This document shows, one piece after another, positions 12,801-24,800 of a stretch of 64,000 bases of DNA. The notes under the pieces are model-generated. The model saw only the letters and a program-made list of their open reading frames with translations. It searched no databases and was not told where the DNA came from. Made by a program: the position numbers and the translations under genes. The stretch lies in assembly GCA_003260075.1 (NCBI GenBank), contig QLIY01000226.1, forward strand, positions 124,001 to 188,000. The letters are read 5' to 3'. Origin of the DNA: Phallusia mammillata (taxonomy: Eukaryota; Chordata; Ascidiacea; Phlebobranchia; Ascidiidae). Numbering within the stretch: position 1 is the first letter of the stretch; each line of letters starts with the position of its first letter.

Positions 12801-15800
12801 TAATTATTTGCAACAACTAAAATAATGAAAACATTGCAAATATCTAGATGTTTAAATTTGGTTTGTAAGGGTGTAACTAAATGCAGATTACTGAAATGTC
12901 CGTTTTTATAATAAAAGTTATTTATTATCAGCAATTTTTGATTAGCACTTGATAATTTAGGTATTAAGCAATCAGTTGGCTCTTTTTTACTCATTTTTTC
13001 CACAAGGTTGGGAGTACATTAGACCTGTTGGTAGAGGTATCTCTACTGACACCTATGTTAGAACACTTATGTCAAAATTAGTGTTAAATTGCACATGGTG
13101 AAAAATAAAAATGGAAAAAAATAGGACAGATTTGTTGTTAATAGGTCAAATTATTTGTTAAATCATATCCTAAGGTCTATCCAGGGTTTACCATACCAGG
13201 TTAACTTTGGACAATTAATAGCTGCTTTGTTTGGACTTTTTATAGTTGCTAATTGTTTTACTGGCTTTACTTCTATCGGCCAATGATTGCCCTATTAAAC
13301 AAACTAAAATTTATAGATATTCACTGTTTTTTGTTTGTTTTTAAAATTGTCTGAGCCATCCCCAGTCTCCCCTAACACATAATTACTTTAATTGAGCAAA
13401 AATTTCCAATATAATGGACAACACTTAAACAACATCAAGTAGTAAATCTGTGATGTGGTACAACATCAATCAAACAAACCTCCTGCTAGTGTTTTAGCAG
13501 ATGTTGATGGCTGAGATTGCATGGAACTTTCATTTTCTTCATCATCACTGTCTGATACATCACCTGTGTTACCTGTGACATCATCAACCAGGTCAGCAAC
13601 TGTTGTATACATTTCAGCTCGACGAATTCGTCTGTATGCAAAGTGATGTTTTTTTACACGTCAAATGCTTGGAAATAAAAATCTGGTCTCTTAGGTAGTT
13701 CACATGAACATTAATGGCAGCAGAGTGCCATAATGATTTAATGTTTTATATTCCTTTTTTTAACAATACTAAGGGTTCATGTAAAAGTGATCCATACATT
13801 AACATTTTTGTTGTCAATTTGTTTTAGTTTTTATGCTTATATATGATTAACAGTCTACATTGGTAAACTGTGTAGTATATTATAAATCACGAGTCACCAG
13901 AGACTCAGTACGACAGATGGAGACAACAGTCGCATATAATAACAGACTGAAAACTTTGACAAGTCTGAAGTCGTCCACCGTTTTATTAGACATATATATT
14001 TCGCCTAAGTAATAGGCATCGTCAGTATCTAAAAACAAAACAGCGCTAAAAAATGGTATGCANNNNNNNNNNNNNNNNNNNNNNNNNNNNNNNNNNNNNN
14101 NNNNNNNNNNNNNNNNNNNNNNNNNNNNNNNNNNNNNNNNNNNNNNNNNNNNNNNNNNNNNNNNNNNNNNNNNNNNNNNNNNNNNNNNNNNNNNNNNNNN
14201 NNNNNNNNNNNNNNNNNNNNNNNNNNNNNNNNNNNNNNNNNNNNNNNNNNNNNNNNNNNNNNNNNNNNNNNNNNNNNNNNNNNNNNNNNNNNNNNNNNNN
14301 NNNNNNNNNNNNNNNNNNNNNNNNNNNNNNNNNNNNNNNNNNNNNNNNNNNNNNNNNNNNNNNNNNNNNNNNNNNNNNNNNNNNNNNNNNNNNNNNNNNN
14401 NNNNNNNNNNNNNNNNNNNNNNNNNNNNNNNNNNNNNNNNNNNNNNNNNNNNNNNNNNNNNNNNNNNNNNNNNNNNNNNNNNNNNNNNNNNNNNNNNNNN
14501 NNNNNNNNNNNNNNNNNNNNNNNNNNNNNNNNNNNNNNNNNNNNNNNNNNNNNNNNNNNNNNNNNNNNNNNNNNNNNNNNNNAACTTGCATACCATTTTT
14601 TAGCGCTGTTTTGTTTTTAGATACTGACGATGCCTATTACTTAGGCGAAATATATATGTCTAATAAAACGGTGGACGACTTCAGACTTGTCAAAGTTTTC
14701 AGTCTGTACATTGTTAAAAGTACATTTTTCTGGGGGATCTTCAGTAACATGTTCAAAATTCGTTAAGTATGCAAACAATTTGAGTTGCTTTGAACATAAA
14801 AGTTTGATTGTGTTATTTTCTTCTTTACTTTTAAACGCAGATGTAAATTTATCTTGCACCTCTTCACAACATGACGAACAACTTTCCTCTCAAAGCCCAT
14901 TTCAATTGCTGCTTTGACAATGTCAGAGTTCATCGCCTCCTGTATCTTTTGTCTTTCCCGCTGCATTTCAGCCTTTGACAAAACAAAGCAATATATATGT
15001 AAAGTGTAACCTTTAGGCATTGAATGACTTGTTTGTCAAAGTCAGTTATCAATTTATAAAGACTAATAGTTTTTTGAGAAAGAGGAAACACTTTGACATT
15101 TTAAGTTGAAAATTTTCACACTGAATGTTGGTGATATGCCTTTGTACACTACTAATTTAAGACAAAACACAGTATTATTTCATGCATAAGGGGGGGGGGT
15201 TATTATGATATATAATGCACTGAACCTTTAAAAATACTCTCTTCACATAAGGATGAACTTACAGTTAAAACTGGGTGACTCAAGGGGGGGGGGTAAGTTG
15301 CTATTATGATATATAATGCACTGAACCTTTAAAAAAACTCTCTTCACATAAGGATGAACTTACAGTTAAAACTGGGTGACTCAACACCAAAACTATCCTA
15401 TGTCATTAAAAAGTGGTACAGTAAATAGCCTGTGTGGCCAGAATTCAGTAACTGACAAACAAATAATAGGTTTTGTGTGTTTCAGTAAATACATAAACAT
15501 AAATATATTTGCTTTTATGCTGGTAACCATGCTCACAAACTTTTCTATGCTTATTATTTCCTATGAAAAGCTTTTGCTATATGCATTTTGCTAAGTGCAC
15601 ATGAATTTGTCAATGCTTGTACAGCCAATCTCGAAAAAGGGACTCAAATCTGCCAGGCAATAATTAACACAGGGAATATACAAAAGGTTGAATATAAACA
15701 AAACTCTAACATCCATAGTATTGTGAATACATAGTATTGTATTTTTAAATGTTGGTTAAAAATATCCAATCTTCTCTTGTGGTTTCATCAACGTCAAGAA

Positions 15801-18800
15801 GTTTGTATCTCCTAAAAAGGTCAAACAGACTTCAAAAAGTTCTTAAAGAGTACCTAACCATTTTATGGAGTTGTGTAGTTAGTATTAACTCATGTGCCAA
15901 ACATAACTTTATTTAACCAACAATCACGGTTAGCATGGGTTTCCTTGCATATATTGATATACAAAATATATTGATATATTGATATACAAAAAATTGTTTA
16001 CAAAATTATACCATGCACAATTTTTAAATGCCGCCGAATTGTTTTAGTGGAATACTGTGAGGGAAAGTGACATCAATCCAAAAAACCTGACCGCAAGATA
16101 AATTTTGACAGCCAAACAACAAACTCTCGTTCCAATTAACACTTATTCGTACCAGTTAGCATTGTGTAATAGTGACCATGTCATCTTTTACCTGTGGATC
16201 AATGATAGGTGGTGGTGGAGAAGGAGCTCGTGCAGATGCTGTTCCATAAGCAATTCTTCGCCCAGGGTTGGGTGGTGCGACATCGTGTGGTCCACGAAGT
16301 AATGGCCGGGGAAGATTTGGAAACATTGACACCATGCGATGAACAAAATCAGGACCCTTTCTTTGCAGCAAAAACTCACATCTGAAGCCAACAAATTCTA
16401 TTATTGAACAATTAAAACTAGGGATGGGCCTAAACTGCAAATGTTCTGTTTCGCCGAGCACCGAACATCTAAGACTTATGCTCGGTGCTTGGACAAGAAA
16501 GCGCGGTGCATTATGACGTCACAAACATTCTAATTCCATGCTAGTTTTATAGCTTTCCATTTCGTTTTTATAACCAGCAGTGTGTTAAGCTGCACAGACC
16601 CAAGAAGTATGCGTTATTACAACAACCATCTCATTTAATAAATCAGTCATTTTTGTTATTGGATACCCTTTCGAACACTAGTTTCGTATAAATGGGCATG
16701 AATGTGCAAGTTTAATACTCAGGTCAGTTTCTGCAACTGCCCGGCCGAGCACCTAGCATCCAAAATAGCGATGCTCGGTACAGAGTACTCAGGTTCTGGC
16801 TCCGCTCGGCCTATCCCTAATAAATACAATAACTGTTCAATTATTAAAAAATTTGGGTGGGAGGATTAGGTAGAAATTTGAATTTAACAATCTGGTTAAA
16901 CCAGATGATTCCGTTAAGTGAAGCAATATAAATCACTCACACCTCATGTTTTATTCAAATTAGCACAAGGTCAAACTGATTTTTTCTGTAGTTTAACCTA
17001 AGTTTTATTTGCAAGAATGTTTTTGTTAAATTTTTTGTACACAACATGTTACACTAATAAATGCCAGTACATATTTATGTGTACACATACAGTGGAAAGT
17101 AATCAAATTGATATCCATTATATTTTTTGCTAATATATCACCAATTGTTTCAAACATAAAAAAATATTTTTAGTAGCATCTAAAATAATGCAACATTATG
17201 ATTAGAAACAAACATTTTTATACACCGACAAAAGAAATTTGAGCATTTATCTCCTATGGGAAAATAGATAATTGTTTGGTGCTCAGTACAGAGTGGCGCA
17301 ATACAGGAAATAATCCTCTTGACATACCAAAAAGCAGCACCAGTGGGGGATTCCCCCACAAAAAAATCACGGGGGGGGGGCAACAAAATAAATTTGAGCA
17401 TTTATCTCCTATGGGAAAATAGATAATGGTTTGGTGCTCAGTACAGAGTGGCGCAATACAGGAAATAATCCTCTTGGCATACCAAAAAGCAGCACCAGTG
17501 GGGGATTCCCCCACAAAAAAATCACCAGCTTTTTTGTATGTCTGCTGTACATTTCAGACAGGAGGGAAATTCATGTGATTGTGACACAATGGTCTAGGTA
17601 GCTCAAGTTACCATTCTATAGTTGGACACAAATATGTTTCCTGGCCAACATACTGCCCATATAGATGTTTAACAAGTGAAATGGTATGACTTGTGATCAA
17701 CTTGAAATATTTTATGTTATCTTGGACATACATCCAGCTATACGAAGTGTTCTCAATTTATGTAACATATTACATGCAACTTACGTTGGAAACCACTTTG
17801 CATGTTCTGTCCATGGCTCATCTTGTGGATCCCAGTTTTGAAGACCTCCATTGCAATACCAACACTTCACACGATCTCTCTCTCCTGTGCAGTAATAATG
17901 GTGTTGTCATAAATGGAAACTTGTATTATATGACCATGTTTTATACAAACTGCTTTTTGGTAAAACACATAACAACATGACAGGGTTTTCTCTATGCATA
18001 AACAATCTTAAACTAGGTGTGTTCTTAATCCTAAGCCAAATAAGTTATAATTTGAATCACGATGACTTACAATAAAATATATTGAATATTCACTCAAACC
18101 TGTACTATTTTCATTATTTCACTGTTTTGTTTAAGTTCATTAACAGTTAAATTGAAACAACATAGTTGAAACTTAAAAAGGTTAAAAAGCAGTGCTGTAG
18201 ATAATCAAAAAATAGACGAGCTGTTTGTATAACTTTTTTTTTTAGTTTTGTACCCAAGAAAAAGAATCCAGCTCTAGCAATTTGTCTTGGAGTTGCATTA
18301 ACTTGACTTTCTGGCCAACGATGGTCGAAACTTTCAAAGCGAGTGTCTTCATTTCTCATGTGTGGGCTAACTGGGTATTGGCATTGAAACATGTTGCGGA
18401 GGTCCCTCTGGAATGTAAAACACATTGAGCAAATACGGTTCCCATCTGTGTAGAAACTATATTGACATGTTAAGAATGCAATGGCAAACTTTGTAACTTA
18501 CAGATTGGTCCTCAGATGGATCTGGTGGTTCATGAAACACAGTTTGTTGACTTGGAACAGCTGCACGTTCATCTGGTGTCAGTTGCACATTTCTTGTTTC
18601 TGAACCCTGGCACATTCTACACAAAAATAAAGACTATAAACCAAGTTCAATTATGAGACAGTCAGTGTCAACATACTTGCAATGCGGAAAGTGTCTGCGA
18701 TGTTCAGCTTGCACATTATCACCATAGTTCCAATTTCTCAAGACACCACCACAAGAAAAACATTGAACTCGGTCGAGATTACCAAGATAAAAAAATCCCG

Positions 18801-21800
18801 ATCTTGCCAAGTCTGCTGGGTAGACTGTTGGGGTTTCAGAAGGCCAATGTTCGAATGTCCGACTGCAATTTAGTGTAAACATTCTGAAATAAACTCAAAC
18901 CAACATAACAAGAAAATGGATGTTCTCATGATACTCGACCATCATATTTGCAATCATTACAATTTTAATGCAGAAATACAAAAAAAACGTATGTTGATAG
19001 AGAACAGATTGTTGATATCAAATAACCAATGGTTTGATACATATTGGTTTAGAAAAAAAAAAAAAAAAACACTAGCTCCTTAGAGTGAAAATGAAAACTA
19101 AATAGTAGTTATGTACTGAAGCTCTAGTTTACAAAATTGGTGCATCCGAATCAAATATTTCACTGATGATTGAGTTTAAGCCAATTTCAATTGTGGTTTA
19201 GGCTAATCGGCACTTTCCTACTTACGCTCTTTCACTCTCTTTTCTAAGGTCTAGGTTTTTCAGAAAGTTTTCATGGTATGCAGACGGAATGGTCGCAAAT
19301 TCTACAATCTATAAAATACACCAAAGCATGCAATAATGTAACAGCTCAAAATTTGAACGTAAAACATAACAAACCTGTCAAACCGTTCTCACAGGATGTA
19401 AAAATGTTAAAAATTATGCATGCGGTACCTGAAACAATGGTTGATTTCTGGTTACAGGCCGGGCTGTCTGCATGGGAGTGGATTGGTTTGCTAAAAAATT
19501 GTGTAAAGCAGACATCATTAAGGTGGATTTTTTATTGATTCTGTCATGTGCATAAAATTAGAGCAAAACTCCTTTAGCAAAAAAACACTATTCTTGAGAA
19601 GTACAACCTATTATTTCACCCCAAAGGTTGACGCTTGGTAAAACTGTTTATATAGCTAAAAATATTGGTATAAGATGACAATGTGCTTTAGGCAATTGTA
19701 AGGAATGTAAAACAGGATGGCTCCACTAATACATAGAAGATTTATACTACAGGCACACTATTATTAAACACTTATAAATGTTCAGACAACCAGATTGACT
19801 TTCTAAGCAAGAAAAGCCTTTTAATAAATTAATAAACTCTACAAAAAACAAAATATTCCATGGGTCACAGTCCACTAATTGTTACTTACAACCAGCAGAA
19901 TGTGACAGCAAAACTGATCCAGCAGATGGGGTTTGTGCATTTAGAACTTGTTTTGCTGTGCCACTTGATGCAGTAAAATTGCTGGATGGCTGTAAATACA
20001 TGACATAAAGGTCACTACATGCATAAAAAGGTTGGATCGTCTGTTACTTACTGGACCAGTGTCCATAGCATGGATCCCTTCCTGTGATCTTGCTGGCATC
20101 ATAAATCTAGCAAGTCCTCCACCACCTGTATAGAGTAAACCAAATATCGGAAAAATTCAAACAAGCAACTTACAACCAATACTTATATCCAAACTCAATA
20201 AACTTTATAGATTAAAGTATCATTTTATTGATATACAACTGTGTACTAACATCATGGTTTTAAACTTTTGGGATTCTGGGCCTAAATACTTGAATAAACC
20301 AGTGTACAGATTTCTACATGTTATAAATTCTAAATGGTCTACAGTCATAAGCTGGTTTTTACCTCTGTAACAAATGTAGCAGCTTTTAGTTTACACCACA
20401 TATAACACTAAAATTTGTTTAAAAATCTATGTGGTCTATTAAAATAGTATTAAAACCATCATATTCTATGGTAACAGTTTGAGAATCAATGTGTCAGGTC
20501 CTTAAAAATATGATTGAAACATTGGCTTTAATAATTGTCTAGGTAACATTATTTGAAAGAGTTTGATCATAAATCTTTAGTTAACAGGTTTTGATTGAAA
20601 GTTCATACTTCTAGAAGTTACCTATGGGCACATTTCCACTGTCCCTGCCCTGCACAAAAGCACAATCACTGCGATGCCACTGCGCCGACCGAACATCATC
20701 ACCAAACACCCAATTCTCACAGCATAAACCACAACTAGAAAAACAATTGGATGGCTTTACCCTTTTGGAAATCTTGTACATATACATAAAGGTACCAAAA
20801 GATGCATGGTTTTAGTGCAACCCACAATCAATATATCATAACATAAACAAGGATTTACAATCTTACCGTCAATGAACAGGTCATGATTCAAAAGAAACAG
20901 TATTAGAACAGTAAATATTGATTAGCTGATATATCATAAAATAAAATCTCCAAGTAAAAAAAAAATTGTTCACAAATTTAATTCAGTGGTTTGTTTAGTT
21001 TTTTTCAGAATAACAATTACATAAGGTAAAGTATATTGATGTCTGTATGAATATAAATCATTTTATTATGTATAACACGGGAAGCAGTATGGCAGTATTT
21101 GAAGTTGCACGGACACATTGTATAGAAAAAAATTCAGCAAACAAAAAATCCTCCACTTGGTGTTAGCCAGGAGTTACAAAAAATAAAACTCTAGCAGTAT
21201 TTGAAAGGTACGTGGACATGGCGGTAGAAAAAATACCTACGAGCAAAATACTCGCCACTTGTTGTGCCCAAGAGTAAGTAAGCTTTCACTTAACGGGCAA
21301 AGTAAGCATTATTGTCGAATGGCTGTGTTAAGCTTTGAGTCAGATAACAAAAGGTTACAAGAATTTGACAGGAAGAGTTTGCAAGAATTAGCGGATCTTT
21401 GGTAAGTTTATTTTTATATGTTTTGTTATTAAATTTTTCTTCTTGTAATACTATTTTTAAACATAAATTTATTAATATCAAATTTATTGATGTTGTTGTG
21501 TATAAAAAACAATATTATTTTTGAAACAGCAAATTTTCATTGTTTACTCAATCAAAGTTTTTATTTAATTGCAAGTTTTTTAAACCAGAACTCTTAGGTA
21601 AGCCCCCTACTTATTATTAAAAAATATGTAGTATATTTTCCTAGTTTTTATCTATTGTAAAATCAAAGGAATATAAAAAACTGTGATTAACAGAACAGCA
21701 AGTTGATAAAAAATTAGCAAAACATTAGACCAACCACAATTCCACCCGATTTACATTAGTTTAGAATGTAAATGAGCAATATTTTTTTGGTAAAAGTTCA

Positions 21801-24800
21801 AAGCAAAAATAAGCTTTGGCACTGTTTACTAATTTTATATCTGTAACAAAAGATCCGTTTGGCTAAGTTCCAGCTTTCAACATTTGATCTAACCTGAAAC
21901 ATTTGACTCTGTCTTTGTAACCAGTGTAGTAAAACCCAGCTGAGGCCAAGTGCCTTGGGTTGACTGGTACCTCCTGTGGATATTTTATGAATGTTGAAAG
22001 TCTGTATGATTCCATATTCGCATCCCCAGGTGGAATATATACACTTCTTTGGCCTGGTGGATCTCTTGCTCTGTACAAAATCAAATTATTTTTACCCAAA
22101 ACAGTACAAATCGCAGTTGTACAGCAATGTCAGGCCCTTCAGAAAAAGACAACAATACTCAAAATGCAGAATCAGCGAAGCTATTGCATTGGTGTAGTCA
22201 TTTTTATGCAAACCTGTCATAAATGTTGCCATCAGCTTCGACCTGCAATTGGTAAATGCATGAATAGTAAAAAAATCTTTAGCAAAACACAAGTAACCAA
22301 AAGTTGTACCAAAAGTAAGAGGTTTGGTAATATTACTCGGTTTTTCTCTCTATGTGCAGTGCTGCAACTTTGAACTTGATAATTTTCCAAAAGAGTCCTT
22401 TGCTCCTTTTCTATTTGCTCTAGAACATGATAATCACCAAGAACTGTAGCACATTTCATCAGCCATTCCTGGTTATCACGAAGTTTTGTGAAAGCCTTGT
22501 CTACAAAACAAGTGAATGAGTATTAGACTAGGTGTCTCATATTGAGTTTAGTGAACTGAGGAATTGACTTATAGTTTGTTAGATACATATGTGTGTACAC
22601 ACCCGAGGTTTTCAAAATCAAAAACTTTCTTATCATGTCAAACTTTGTGTTGTACCAGTCATCATCATTGTCATCAAGGTTGGTTGAAAAAGCCCTGGCT
22701 GTTTCAAGGTTTGCCAACAAAAAGCATGTGTTAACAAATATGTTTCTTCCATTGTTGACATTAATTCCAGTTGTTGTAAGCCGCTCGAACTGGTGTAAAG
22801 ACAAATTATTCACCATGTGCATGGCGCAACCAATTTCTTCTGCTGTGGACAAGGGCTCTGTTTTGGTATAAGCATTTATGCACAAGTCGTCGACCTTGTG
22901 CAAGAAACATGTTACAGCTGAAATCCAATTTGTAACTGAAAGGTCAGTGCAAATCTGCATGGCTTGTACGAACTGGTTATATACACCATCAACAAACTCC
23001 AATACCACATCACTTGTTGACTCTTCATGCACATATTTGTCAGTAACTGGAAAAGTTACACGGTGTGTTATGTATTCTCCAATAGTGGGTGGTGAAAAAT
23101 CATCATGATTGCTATATTCTTTAGCATTTGTGACATTTTGGACATCTAAAACATTAAAAGTCATAAAAACATCCATTCTGACAACTCAAGTCAGTAAACA
23201 AAAAAATATATACCTTGATCTTTATCAACAACATCTAAACCACAGATGTTACCACCATTGTCGTTGCCTTCCACTTTACTTTCGACTTTTGTTGCAAACT
23301 TTTTTCCATCGTGCACTTGTTTTTCAATGCCTGACACATTTTGGTTGCAATTTGACGATTGTGCATCTAATTGTTACAGAAAAATAAGCCAATACAACAT
23401 ATCTATAGATGGTCATGATTGCACACTCAGTATTGTTCATTATTTTCAAGCTGCAATTGCATCTGTAGCTGTATCACCAATTTCAACGAGCATACCCTTT
23501 GCATGACCATCCAATAATATGTGTCAAAATACATATAAGTGCAAAATTTCGATAGCAAATACATTAAACTTTTTTTACACCAGGTGTATCGTAAAAATCA
23601 CCTTTAAGACATTTCAGATTTATTGAATTATCATCCGTAAAAACACGCTCCTCATCAGATTCTGGGTTTTGGTATTTTCCAATATGTTTTGCAGAACTTT
23701 GTTTTTGTGAATTTGTTGGAACATCTACAATATTGTTTTCCACCAATCGCTGATCTAAAAAATGCTTACAATTTTAAAAGAAAGCCTTTTGATTACCAAC
23801 ATTGGTGTGCAGCAGGTGTAAGTAATCTATTTCACTTAAACTCAACGATACCAAACAGTTTGAAAGTTATTAGTTAGGTGTTGGTTGAAAAAAAGTAATA
23901 CTAATAAAACAACAAAACAAAAATTTGGGGTCTAGTGTACTTTCTTAACTTCCTAAGCCTATGACGTAACCTAACAATATTGATACATAATGAACCACGT
24001 CATGACCCGGATACGTCACATACATGACGTCACTGTGACGTCATCATAGAATTCAACAGGCCGTCAAAAAACTCAATTCTGCGAAATATCCATCGTACTG
24101 ATCCTAGCTAGCCCAAACTTTATACAAACCCAAAATTTGCACCATGCACAACATAACACATCAATCTACCTTGAATTTCTGTATCCGAATTAGGTGAATT
24201 CATTAGTTTGTTTGCTTCAAAATGGCTTGATGCCGACGGTCTGAAAAATGTCAAATGTCAACAATACAGTTTTTGTCACGTGACAAAATCGCCAAAATCA
24301 CGTGACAAAATCGCCAAATCGAAGTTGAGTTGTAAACACCTGAAGTGATTTTTGTTGAAACACAGATCGCATAAATGTTGAGCTTAAAACACCACTCGGT
24401 AAAGTTAACTTTATTAACCTTAGCAAGCAAACTACAATTAAGTTGCAAAATTTCTTGTTGATTGGAAAGAGCAGACCAGAAAAATGTTTTTTCGAAGCAC
24501 ATCGCGTTTTTTGGCCGTAATTTGGTCAACCGACAAGAGCCAATCAGTGTTTACACAAACCCTCGTTATTTTACCGTTTTGCTTAAACGTGTCCACAACA
24601 CAATCTGACAACCAATCATTGCCGATGGAGAGTTTAATTGGTTTAATAAAATGTCAGCGAATTATGCTGAAGGCAACTTGGATAACGTAAAAATAGTTCC
24701 GTGCATGTGCCATGAATGACACGATAAAACTTACCGTAAGTTTATCAGTGTATTGTGCAACGACTGGGGTTTAAAAACAGTCAGCACAATCGGGTCCAGC

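Noticed and set aside
14046-14766. Long frames spanning the gap, made mostly of unknown residues
   Set aside because: They consist of untranslated n's flanked by the inverted repeat; no coding evidence.
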